Part shown: positions 27,096 to 34,811 of the stretch, in pieces
Numbering within the stretch: position 1 is the first letter of the stretch
Layout of the letters: every line of letters begins with the position of its first letter
Source of the DNA: an uncultured Alphaproteobacteria bacterium
Lineage (GTDB): Bacteria > Pseudomonadota > Alphaproteobacteria > UBA11222
Direction: 5' to 3'
Length of the DNA: 64,000 nucleotides
Assembly (NCBI GenBank): GCA_947258435.1
Contig: CAMYID010000004.1
Coordinates: 186,001-250,000, forward strand
Notes under the pieces: model-generated
What the model was told of the DNA's origin: nothing
The model's database searches: none
Seen by the model: the letters and a program-made list of their open reading frames with translations, nothing else
Translations under genes and position numbers: made by a program

Positions 27096-27125
27096 CCAGG
27101 CTGCCCCCTGTCTCTTGCAAGAAAC

Positions 27126-28055
27126 CTAGGACAGGCTTGCAAGATAATCCGCAAGCCCTTCCTTCAGGCTTGTTTCGGGCGCAACTCCCAGTGCCGCCCG
27201 CAGTTTTGCGCCATTGCCGATGCTCGATTTGATATCGCCAATCCGGGCGGTCTCCCAACTGATGTCGGGGGCCTGCAATCCGCAGGTTTCGGCAATCGTT
27301 TCAGCAAGCTGCACAACGCTTGTACCCACCCCTGTGGCGATATTATAGACCTCCGCCCCCTGCCAGGGGGTTTCCATCGCCCGCCGCAGGATGCGCACAA
27401 CATCGCGAACATAGATGAAGTCGCGGGTCTGTTGCCCATCGCCGAAAATCCGGACCGATTGTTTCTGGCGCAGACGGTCGGCAAAGATTGATACCACGCC
27501 GGCATAGGGGTTGTCGGGCTGTTGGCGCGGACCATAGACGTTGAAGAAGCGGAATCCCCGGCTTGGGATCTGATGCACCTCCCAGCCGACGAAGCCATGC
27601 TGCTCGCAACCGAGTTTATCAGCGCCATAGGCGGTTAGCGGCACGGTGGCAGCCTGTTCATCAAGCGGCAGATATTCCGGTTTACCGAAGACTGCCGCCG
27701 ATGATGCATAGACGACCGGTAGGGGCGGATTTCCACCGCTCCCGCGCGCATGATCGAGCACGTTGACCGTGCCTGAAAGATTGACGTCATGGGTGCGGCG
27801 CCATTCCTCATTTGATCGCTGAACCGAGGCGATGGCAGCCAGATGAAAGCAGCCATCCATACCTTCCATCGCTGTACCGACGGTGGAATGGTCGGCCACA
27901 TCCCCTTCGATCAATGTGACATTTTCGGGCAGATTTTCTGCCAGCCCGGTTGAAAAATCGTCCAGAACGCGGACCTGATGGCCTGCCTCCAGCAAGGTAT
28001 CAACAAGGTGGGACCCGATGAATCCGGCGCCGCCAGTGACCAGATAAGCAGACAT
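27126..28055 (-). CDS. NAD-dependent nucleotide-sugar epimerase/dehydratase (UDP-glucose 4-epimerase-like)
   Basis: The 309-aa extended-SDR protein begins with the NAD loop TGGAGFIGSHLVDTLL. It has the catalytic pair in TAYGADKLGCEQ (YxxxK), SSAAVFGKPEYLPL, and the substrate segment FRFFNVYGPRQQPDNPYAGV. These fit UDP-glucose or UDP-N-acetylglucosamine 4-epimerases of the short form. It would feed surface polysaccharide or LPS precursors; no glycosyltransferases are nearby. It converges with the PagL-like gene (30 nt gap). Confidence 0.88.
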   Translation of the reverse strand: MSAYLVTGGAGFIGSHLVDTLLEAGHQVRVLDDFSTGLAENLPENVTLIEGDVADHSTVGTAMEGMDGCFHLAAIASVQRSNEEWRRTHDVNLSGTVNVLDHARGSGGNPPLPVVYASSAAVFGKPEYLPLDEQAATVPLTAYGADKLGCEQHGFVGWEVHQIPSRGFRFFNVYGPRQQPDNPYAGVVSIFADRLRQKQSVRIFGDGQQTRDFIYVRDVVRILRRAMETPWQGAEVYNIATGVGTSVVQLAETIAETCGLQAPDISWETARIGDIKSSIGNGAKLRAALGVAPETSLKEGLADYLASLS

Positions 28056-28275
28056 GTGAAATCTCCCAACGAATTAAAACACGACACAAAAACAAAGAGT
28101 TGAAATCGCTTTTGGGCACCGCGTACCGCGTGTCATCACCTGTTGAATATAGCCCTATCGCATAACAGGAAAAATTCCACTAACATTTCGGTTGAGGCGG
28201 CGATGCTATGGATAGCCGGCAAAATCCGGTTTCCTGGCCGACGATTGCGCGATAACAAGAAAAAGGAAGCACGCA

Positions 28276-29553
28276 ATGTTCTATGGCTGGAAGCTACTTG
28301 TCGGACTATGCGCGATATATTTTCTGACGACCGGTTCGTTGTTCTACGGTTTTGGCGTCGTGCTGCCGGCTATGATCGCCGATATGGGGTGGAGCCGCAC
28401 AGAAGCCAGCGTGGGATTTTCGGTATTGGCGCTGGTTATGGGAATGTCGGGCCCGGTTGTTGCGATTGTGGTTAAGCGGTTCGGTGCACGCCGCACAATT
28501 GCCCTTGGTGGGGTAATGGCGGCGCTGGGTGCGATCAGTGTTTATCACACGGCCGGGCTTCTGCAATATTATCTGAGTGTCGGCATTCTTATCGGTATCG
28601 GTATGGCGATGCAGACCGTTATTCCCGGCATGCAGCTTATCACCAACTGGTTTGCGCGCCGTCGTGCCCTGGCGCTGGGTTTGTTCATGGCAATGGGGGG
28701 TGCCGGCGCTTTTGTTGCGGCGCCCGCTTTTGCCTATCTGCTGGAAATTTCAGGGAACTGGCGGCTGATTTGGGCTGTAATGGCAGTCAATACGCTGATT
28801 AGTTCGCTCATTGGTTTGATCATTGTACGTGAACGGCCTCAGGATATCGGGACCTTCACAGATGGAATTGACCCTGAAACCGCTGCTGCTGCCCCGGAAA
28901 GCAAAGTTGTGCGCAAACCCGTTCACCAGACTACGGAATCATGGGAAGTGCGCGATGCCGTTCGTACCGTGTCATTCTGGCTGATTGTTACCGCAGCGAC
29001 ATTTGTTGTGGCGGGGGGTACGATCGTCAATAGTCAGGGCGTCATTCATTTGCAGGATCTCGGGATTGATACGGTGACTGCTGGTGCGGCACTGGGCACG
29101 GTCGGTATGCTGAGTGCCTGCGGACGGCTTATGACAGGCCTTTTGGGCGATCGCTTTGATCCGCGCTTTATGCTTGCCGGAGGGCTTGCAATCGAATTGC
29201 TGGCGATTCTGATGTTCAATTTCACGACGACCGAGCCACTCGTCTATCTGTTTGCTGTTCTGTTCGGTGCCGGCAATGGGCTGGCGGTCGTCGCAAGCCC
29301 CGCGATCGTTGCCAATTATTTCGGGCAAACCAACTATGCTGCCATTATTGGTATTCGTGGGCTGATCATTACACCGATGGCGGCCATCGGCCCGCTGATT
29401 GCCGCATCCTGTTTTGATTGGGTGGGCAGTTACGCCCCGGTCTTTTATGGTTTTGCGGTGCTGGCTGCCATTCCTGCGTTGGCTGCCCTTTTGATGCGGC
29501 CTCCGATTTCCAAGACGGTTTCTTCCGCAGCGCAAACGCAGGCGGTGCCTTGA
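28276..29553 (+). CDS. MFS transporter, OFA/monocarboxylate-type
   Basis: The 425-aa protein should have 12 transmembrane helices. The N terminus MFYGWKLLVGLCAIYFLTTG and the pair MGWSRTEASVGFSV and GPVVAIVVKRFGARR match oxalate/formate and monocarboxylate transporter-like MFS proteins. A hydrophilic central loop lies around residue 195-220. It may import an organic acid for catabolism; the substrate is unknown. The stop shares one base with the start of the ChaC gene, so the two are co-transcribed. Confidence 0.88.
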   Translation: MFYGWKLLVGLCAIYFLTTGSLFYGFGVVLPAMIADMGWSRTEASVGFSVLALVMGMSGPVVAIVVKRFGARRTIALGGVMAALGAISVYHTAGLLQYYLSVGILIGIGMAMQTVIPGMQLITNWFARRRALALGLFMAMGGAGAFVAAPAFAYLLEISGNWRLIWAVMAVNTLISSLIGLIIVRERPQDIGTFTDGIDPETAAAAPESKVVRKPVHQTTESWEVRDAVRTVSFWLIVTAATFVVAGGTIVNSQGVIHLQDLGIDTVTAGAALGTVGMLSACGRLMTGLLGDRFDPRFMLAGGLAIELLAILMFNFTTTEPLVYLFAVLFGAGNGLAVVASPAIVANYFGQTNYAAIIGIRGLIITPMAAIGPLIAASCFDWVGSYAPVFYGFAVLAAIPALAALLMRPPISKTVSSAAQTQAVP

Positions 29554-30197
29554 TGCGCGAAGCAAGTCGACAGTGGAACGAAGTTGCGCCGGGCCGTGAG
29601 CCAATCTGGATATTTGGCTATGGCTCATTGATGTGGGATCCGGGGTTTGATTATGCGGAACGTCACTGGGGCAGGCTGGATGGGTGGCATCGGCAATTCA
29701 GCATTTGTTCGACCCGGGCATGGGGAAACGTTAAGCAACCCGGGTTATGCTTGGCTTTGCATGCGGGCGGGGCCGCGGCAGGCATGGTTTATCGTTTGAA
29801 CGGCGTCGGCTCCAGGGCGGTAATGGCGGCACTGGATCAGCGTGAGCGCGCATATCGCAGGATTTCCGTCAATGTGAGTTTGCCTGATGCGGAAACTGTA
29901 TCGGCAGTCACCTATGTGTATGACCCGGCACATCCACGCAGTCGTCACGGATTGTCGCTTGCCGAACAGGCGGCACTGATCGCGGGCGGTGCCGGGGAGA
30001 AGGGCGCGTCACGGGACTATCTTGAAAAAACTGTTGCGCTGCTGGCACAAAATGGCTGTGCCGAGCCTTACTTGACGGCGCTATATCGTGCGGTTGCCCA
30101 ACATGACACTATATGTTCAGTGCCAATCGTGTCGTCTTCCAACAATGTTATTTTTCGTAGTGTAGAGAGGGAAGCAGATGACGTTATTCGATCTTAG
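29553..30197 (+). CDS. ChaC-like glutathione-specific gamma-glutamylcyclotransferase
   Basis: The 214-aa enzyme splits glutathione to 5-oxoproline and Cys-Gly. The N-terminal substrate loop IFGYGSLMWDPGFDY and the middle ALDQRERAYRRISVNV with its acidic residues are family marks. ATG 29553 overlaps the stop of the MFS gene (TGATG). The frame opens upstream at 29418, but that part lies inside the transporter. The last 20 nt overlap the next SDR gene. Confidence 0.88.
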   Translation: MREASRQWNEVAPGREPIWIFGYGSLMWDPGFDYAERHWGRLDGWHRQFSICSTRAWGNVKQPGLCLALHAGGAAAGMVYRLNGVGSRAVMAALDQRERAYRRISVNVSLPDAETVSAVTYVYDPAHPRSRHGLSLAEQAALIAGGAGEKGASRDYLEKTVALLAQNGCAEPYLTALYRAVAQHDTICSVPIVSSSNNVIFRSVEREADDVIRS

Positions 30198-30951
30198 CGG
30201 CAAGGTTGCCATCGTCACAGGATCGACCAAGGGCATTGGTGAGGCGATTGCCCATCGTTTTGCTGAACATGGCGCAAAGGTTGTGGTTTCAAGTCGCAAA
30301 GCGGATATGTGCGACAAGGTGGCTGGCGAGATTAACGAAAAATGGGGCAAGGGGGATGAGGTTGCCTATCCCGTGCCGTGCAATATCGGCGTGAAGGAGG
30401 AGTTGCAGAACCTTGTCGACAAAACCAATGAAAAATGGGGCAAGGTGACATCGCTGGTTTGCAACGCAGCGGTCAATCCGTTCTTCGGGTCGACACTTGA
30501 TATTCCCGATGACGCATTCGAGCGGATCATGAAGTCGAATATTCAGTCCAACCATTGGCTTTGCAATATGGTCCTGCCACAAATGATCGAACGCCGCGAT
30601 GGCAGCATTACCATCATATCCTCAATCGGCGGACATCACGGTAACACCGTGATCGGTGCCTACTGCATCTCCAAAGCCGCTGACATGCAGCTTGCGCGGA
30701 ATCTGGCAGCAGAGTTCGGTGAACATAATATCCGCGCCAATGCGATTGCGCCGGGTCTGATTAAAACCTATTTCGCCAAAGCTTTGTGGAGCGATCCGGA
30801 GATTCTAGAAAACTCAACCTCCGGTTCAGCGCTCAAGCGGATCGGGGCCCCTGATGAAATTGCGGGGGCTGCGGTTTTTCTGGCATCGGCGGCAGGCGCG
30901 TTTGTCACCGGGCAAACGATAAATGTGGATGGTGGTGTGACCGCGCTTTGA
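30178..30951 (+). CDS. Short-chain dehydrogenase/reductase
   Basis: The 257-aa classical SDR has the cofactor loop VTGSTKGIGEAIAHRF, NAAVNPFFG, and the catalytic Ser and YxxxK in ISSIGGHHG and AYCISKAAD. The C terminus GQTINVDGGVTAL is typical. It probably acts on a 3-hydroxyacyl or cyclic alcohol substrate. It overlaps the ChaC gene end by 20 nt. The Crp/Fnr regulator gene follows 127 nt later. Confidence 0.9.
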   Translation: MTLFDLSGKVAIVTGSTKGIGEAIAHRFAEHGAKVVVSSRKADMCDKVAGEINEKWGKGDEVAYPVPCNIGVKEELQNLVDKTNEKWGKVTSLVCNAAVNPFFGSTLDIPDDAFERIMKSNIQSNHWLCNMVLPQMIERRDGSITIISSIGGHHGNTVIGAYCISKAADMQLARNLAAEFGEHNIRANAIAPGLIKTYFAKALWSDPEILENSTSGSALKRIGAPDEIAGAAVFLASAAGAFVTGQTINVDGGVTAL

Positions 30952-31078
30952 TTCGCTGCGCCGGGGTAATGCGATCTGCCCGGATGGCGGGGATTGCGGA
31001 CTTTGAAACCGAATGCTGGCATCGGCATCGCAAATTCGGCACAATAGGGGGATTTCTTGGATAGCCTGAGAGGCAGGA

Positions 31079-31834
31079 GTGACTGAATTGACAGATGATC
31101 TGCCGGGCCTTGTGTTACCCGCAAACAGTCCCGGTAACAGTCTTGCCGCAATTGGATTATTTGCGGGTTTCGGGGCTGATGAACTGCGCCAGGTCGAACA
31201 GAAATGTATTTGGCGCAAATGCGATGTGGGGGAGGAGATCCTGACCCCGCAGAGCGGCAACCGCGATGTATTCTTTATCGCTGATGGTGAGGTCCGGGTC
31301 GTCAATTACTCCCTGACCGGACGAGAGGTTGCCTATGCGGAGCTGAAGGCGGGCGATTTTTTCGGGGAGCTTGCCGCGATTGACGGGGAAGCGCGATCGG
31401 CTGCGGTCGTTGCGCATAGCGCCTGCACGCTTGCGGCGCTCCCGCCTGAGATGTTTCGCGCGGTCATTGCGGAACATCCGAGTGTTGCTATTGCGTTGAT
31501 TGAGAAGCTTGCCCGTATTGTGCGCATTTGTGATGACCGGATCATGGATCTGGCAACGCTCGGCGCGCATCAGCGGGTGTATCGCGAACTGCTTAAGCTT
31601 GTTTCCCAGGATCCAGTGCGCGCCAATAGCTGGCTTATCTACCCGATGCCGACACAGGCGGCGATTGCTGCCAAGGCCAGTACCACGCGGGAGACGGTGG
31701 CGCGTGTCATGAGCCAGCTGGCCAGTGCCGGTATTGTCGAGCGCAAAAGCAAAACGCTCTATATTCGCGATCTCGAACGGCTTGACCGGCTGGTTTCCAA
31801 TGTTGGTGAGGCGCATGAAACCGGCGGTCGCTGA
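31079..31834 (+). CDS. Crp/Fnr-family transcription regulator
   Basis: The 251-aa protein has an N-terminal cyclic-nucleotide-binding-type sensor (VFFIADGEVRVVNYSLTGREVAYAELKAGDFFGELAAIDGEARSA region; the GELAAIDG-x-RSA signature resembles cAMP sites). It continues with a long dimer helix and a C-terminal winged helix-turn-helix (TQAAIAAKASTTRETVARVMSQL). It lacks the N-terminal Cys cluster of Fnr, so it probably senses a nucleotide. The frame opens at GTG 31079, but AGGAG at 31075-31079 sits ideally for TTG 31088, so the start may be there. Its targets are unknown. Confidence 0.88.
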   Translation: MTELTDDLPGLVLPANSPGNSLAAIGLFAGFGADELRQVEQKCIWRKCDVGEEILTPQSGNRDVFFIADGEVRVVNYSLTGREVAYAELKAGDFFGELAAIDGEARSAAVVAHSACTLAALPPEMFRAVIAEHPSVAIALIEKLARIVRICDDRIMDLATLGAHQRVYRELLKLVSQDPVRANSWLIYPMPTQAAIAAKASTTRETVARVMSQLASAGIVERKSKTLYIRDLERLDRLVSNVGEAHETGGR

Positions 31835-31840
31835 CGTCTG

Positions 31841-31922
31841 GCTGTAACCCCAATTTTCGCTGTAACCGCAATTTTCATAGCAAAGCAAAAAATACCCTGC
31901 GCAAAGCAAAAAAATACCCTGC
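31841..31922. repeat. Two adjacent tandem duplications
   Basis: An 18-nt unit GCTGTAACCCCAATTTTC (31841-31858) is repeated with one change at 31859-31876. It is followed closely by a 21/22-nt unit, which starts GCAAAGCAAAAAATACC and ends CTGC, at 31880-31900 and again at 31901-31922 with one extra A. Confidence 0.85.
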
Positions 31923-32049
31923 GACCCGATGGGCGGCAGGGCTGAGGTATGCCTTCCAGAAAACCCGAGGCATGGGGGAGGTCACGACATTCATCGAATG
32001 TCCATGATGTCGATACGATGCCAGATGGGGTTTGGATCACAAATTGCAA

Positions 32050-32065
32050 TGTGATCGTGATCACG
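32050..32065. promoter_or_regulatory. CRP-like palindrome
   Basis: TGTGATCGTGATCACG fits TGTGA-N6-TCAC(A). The inner arms GTGATC and GATCAC are perfect. No gene start lies close downstream, so a regulatory role is doubtful. Confidence 0.3.
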
Positions 32066-32165
32066 TGGTTGTGTTTTTGGGCAAGACTGGTCCGGCAAGT
32101 GCTTTGCGGGCTTGTAGTCCCGACAGACATCGCCTCAGCAGCGGGGTGTTATCCGTGCCTTGGAG

Positions 32166-32209
32166 TGACAACCTGTCCCATGGTGATCTCACCATCGGAC
32201 AGGTTGTCA
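32166..32209. repeat. 44-nt near-perfect palindrome
   Basis: The outer arms TGACAACCTGTCC and GGACAGGTTGTCA (13 bp) and inner arms ATGGTGA and TCACCAT (7 bp) are all perfect. One C-C mismatch separates them and a TC forms the turn. GTTTTC follows on + only. It could be a transcription barrier between convergent genes, a transcript-stabilising hairpin or a protein-binding palindrome. Confidence 0.85.
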
Positions 32210-32287
32210 GTTTTCAGGGCACCCTCTCTATTGTGTCCTTATCTGCGGTTCGCCGCATCACGCTTCACACGGGCGCAGCATTTTGTA

Positions 32288-32899
32288 TCAGGCGGCGGCA
32301 CTCGGCCGTGAGGCCATACGTTCCTGCCAGGCTGCGAGATTCTTGCAGTCCGCAGGCAGGGTCTGACCAATTCCCGCACCGAATGCGAGGAAGCAATAGA
32401 GCAACACATCGGCAAGCGTGATCCTGTCGCCGGCGATAAATTCCTTGCCGTCCATCTGTGCGTCCAGCCATGCCAGATTGGCCTGAGCGATCTTTTTCAA
32501 CCCGTCGGAAGCCTCGGGGATCGTAATAATCCGGTCCTTGAACAAACCAAGCCCTTCGCCAAAACGAAAGCCGTTTGCCATCGGTTCACAGATATTGAGA
32601 TCAATGCGGCGAACCCACATACGTGTTTCGGCACGTTCTTCGGGCGTGTTGCCGATCAGCGTTTTGCCAGATGTAATATCGTCAAGATATTCACAAATGA
32701 CTGTAATTTCGCAAACGGCATTGCCGGCATCATTGATGAGCGCGGGCATTTGCCCCATCGGATTAACTTTAAGGAAATCGGCTTTCCGGTTATCGCCGGC
32801 CATCAGGTCGACTTCCTCGGTCGGCACCTCGATACCAAGCTCTTTGATAAACATCCGCACCACATGCGGATTGGGGCCGATAGAATTGTACAGTTTCAT
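32288..32899 (-). CDS. Glutathione S-transferase family protein
   Basis: The 203-aa protein has an N-terminal thioredoxin-like domain (MKLYNSIGPNPHVVRMFIKELG, NPMGQMPALINDAGNAVCEITVICEYL with the cis-Pro and SNAIL-like motif changed to CEI) and an all-helical C-terminal domain (AWLDAQMDGKEFIAGDRITLADVLLY, the usual N-capping box). It probably conjugates or isomerises a substrate with glutathione. It stands alone, upstream of which lies the amidohydrolase operon end. Function in detail is unknown. Confidence 0.88.
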   Translation of the reverse strand: MKLYNSIGPNPHVVRMFIKELGIEVPTEEVDLMAGDNRKADFLKVNPMGQMPALINDAGNAVCEITVICEYLDDITSGKTLIGNTPEERAETRMWVRRIDLNICEPMANGFRFGEGLGLFKDRIITIPEASDGLKKIAQANLAWLDAQMDGKEFIAGDRITLADVLLYCFLAFGAGIGQTLPADCKNLAAWQERMASRPSAAA

Positions 32900-33046
32900 G
32901 GGTTCGCTCCCTGCTGGATCAGTTATGGGCGGTGGTCGCGCTGCTCTCCACCGGCAATTGCAGGCCGATCATATACTGCCTGAAAATAAAAGTCCGGGAC
33001 TGAATGCACAGCCCCGGACACGGTTGATTGAGTGAATGTGACCGGT

Positions 33047-34252
33047 TCAGATCAGCTTGCTTGGCGGTACGTCAAATTTGAACAGCCGCGCAGCGTTCAG
33101 CCCAAGGATCTTCATCCGCGATTCATGCTTCAGATGACCCATGGTCCGCTCAATGGCTTCGGGTGAATGTGGCCATGTGCCCTCGTGATGGGGGTAGTCA
33201 TTCGCCCACATGAAATTATCGACCAGGTTAAACGGCTCGGCCAAAGCCAGCCCCGCCGGATCTTCCTGGAAGCTTGAGAAACCCTGTGCACGGTAATAGT
33301 CGCTTGGCAGCCCCTGCAGTTTGGGACGCGCCCACATATGGTGCTTGCGATAGGCTTCATCCATTGCCTCAAGCGCCCAGGCGACCCAGCCGATGCCGGC
33401 TTCAATGGTTGCGAACCGGATTTTCGGATGTCGCTCAAGCACGCCTGACGAACACAGATTTGCCAGCGGTTCGATGGTCGGGGCCAGCGAATGCGACACA
33501 TAGTTAATGACCGCGCCGCCATGGCCTTTGGAGGCGCGCGGATCGCGGCCCGTCGACACATGGAAGGTGATCGGAAGATCAACTTCCTCGATCAGGTCCC
33601 ACATCGGCTCGAATTCCGGCAGATTATAGTTGAGATCGTCATGGTCATGTGCGCCGAAGATCGGCTTGCAGGGCAGGCAAAGGCCTTTGAAGCCAAGCTT
33701 GGCGCAACGGGCGATTTCTTCCATCGCGGTGTCGATATTGGCGGTTGCAATACCGGCCATCGGTGCCAGCCGGTCATTGTGGGGGCCGAAAACCTCCCAC
33801 GCCCAGTCGTTCCAGACCCGGCACATGGCGGTCGCGAACTCCGCGTCGCGTGTCGCCCACATCATCAGCCCCTTATTGGGGAACAGGATTTCGGCATCCA
33901 CCCCGTCAAGGGCCAGATCGCGGATCCGTTCTTCAGGTTCCTTACCTGCCTTGCTGCGTACCTTGTCTTCGCCTTCAAAGGAGCTTTCACGCAGTTTTGT
34001 CGGTCGAAAACCCTCTGAAATATGCCATTTGCCGCCTTTCTCATCGATTTCCACGCGCGGCACGCGGGAGCGGAATTCTTCCGGCAACCGTTCAGCAAAC
34101 AGATTCGCCGGCTCATTCACATGCCCGTCGGCAGAAACCAGAAACATTTTGTTCGGATCGGTTGGCCGTGCCGTGCGGGGCCAGCCTGCCGAACCAGGCG
34201 ATTCCAGCCGCCAAAGATTGGGTTCGTTAACTTCAATTTCCAACGCGTCCAT
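33047..34252 (-). CDS. Amidohydrolase-2 family TIM-barrel metal-dependent hydrolase/decarboxylase
   Basis: The 401-aa protein has the metal-binding start SADGHVNEPANLF (D-x-H type), the mid-barrel His in LPITFHVSTGRDP, and the C-terminal NDYPHHEGTWPHS with the conserved Asp. The family includes decarboxylases (ACMSD type) and C-C or lactone hydrolases for ring-derived acids, and the long N terminus with NLFAERLPEEFRSRVPR is typical of proteins annotated in steroid- and terpenoid-degradation clusters. It follows the DUF35 gene by 109 nt on the same strand, so it likely belongs to the thiolase-DUF35 operon. The reaction is not known. Confidence 0.85.
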   Translation of the reverse strand: MDALEIEVNEPNLWRLESPGSAGWPRTARPTDPNKMFLVSADGHVNEPANLFAERLPEEFRSRVPRVEIDEKGGKWHISEGFRPTKLRESSFEGEDKVRSKAGKEPEERIRDLALDGVDAEILFPNKGLMMWATRDAEFATAMCRVWNDWAWEVFGPHNDRLAPMAGIATANIDTAMEEIARCAKLGFKGLCLPCKPIFGAHDHDDLNYNLPEFEPMWDLIEEVDLPITFHVSTGRDPRASKGHGGAVINYVSHSLAPTIEPLANLCSSGVLERHPKIRFATIEAGIGWVAWALEAMDEAYRKHHMWARPKLQGLPSDYYRAQGFSSFQEDPAGLALAEPFNLVDNFMWANDYPHHEGTWPHSPEAIERTMGHLKHESRMKILGLNAARLFKFDVPPSKLI

Positions 34253-34361
34253 TGTCCCGTCCTCTTTCAGTTCAGCCAGTTTGGGTGGCAGTGCGTTATC
34301 CCTCCGGCTTGCCGCCGGTTTTTCTTATGCGTGCAGCCGGAAATCTCCGGCCCAGGTCGCC

Positions 34362-34811
34362 TCAGCCGGCGACCCGCCATTGCACGAGAGTAAAGGGCAT
34401 TTTCGCATCCTTGTGATGCTCGAATACCGCTTCCACATCGGCGCCGATCTCGATCTCCTGCCGCGGATCGCCAAGCAGATTGCCGACCATGCGGATATTG
34501 CCCGCATGTGGCAGTTCGATCAGCGCAACAATGTAGGGGCCGTGATCCTTCAGCGCCGGGTGCACCGGGTGCCAGGCGCGTTCCCAGCTGTAGATCCTGC
34601 CAGTCGGCGCGACCTCTTCCCAGCCCAAATCGAAGGAGTGACATTTGTGACAGATCCATTCCGGGCCCCATTGCCAGGTCTTGCAATTGTTGCAACGCTG
34701 AACGATCAGCTTGTCTTCCTCCAGCCCCTTACGATAGGGCAGGTCGAGCCCGTCGCGCGCCGGCATTGGCGCAGGCAGGCCTTCGGGCAGATAATAATCT
34801 GTATTGCTCAT
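34362..34811 (-). CDS. DUF35 Zn-ribbon/OB-fold protein, partner of thiolase-like enzyme
   Basis: The 149-aa protein has a rubredoxin-like zinc ribbon (CNNCKTWQWGPEWICHKCH, two Cys-x2-Cys pairs) followed by an OB fold (RIYSWERAWHPVHPALKDHGPYIVALIEL). DUF35 proteins pair with thiolase-like proteins, and in steroid side-chain cleavage the pair acts as a retro-aldolase. The start shares one base with the stop of the thiolase-like gene, so the two are made together. Confidence 0.92.
   Translation of the reverse strand: MSNTDYYLPEGLPAPMPARDGLDLPYRKGLEEDKLIVQRCNNCKTWQWGPEWICHKCHSFDLGWEEVAPTGRIYSWERAWHPVHPALKDHGPYIVALIELPHAGNIRMVGNLLGDPRQEIEIGADVEAVFEHHKDAKMPFTLVQWRVAG

Larger units (their letters stand above)
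31835..32287. other. Gene-free region rich in repeats and palindromes
   Basis: This is 453 nt between the regulator gene (+) and the glutathione transferase gene (-), which converge. It contains two adjacent tandem duplications (31841-31922), a CRP-like palindrome (32050-32065) and a 44-nt near-perfect palindrome (32166-32209). Short frames crossing it have no recognisable protein character. Confidence 0.6.

Noticed and set aside
27114-27143. CTTGCAAG twice, as a terminator between the PagL-like and epimerase genes
   Set aside because: One copy lies inside the epimerase coding end and no T run follows; each copy is self-palindromic, so pairing is weak evidence.
32032-32421. 129-codon frame covering the palindrome region
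   Set aside because: It runs into the glutathione transferase gene in antisense and crosses the palindrome; no protein character.
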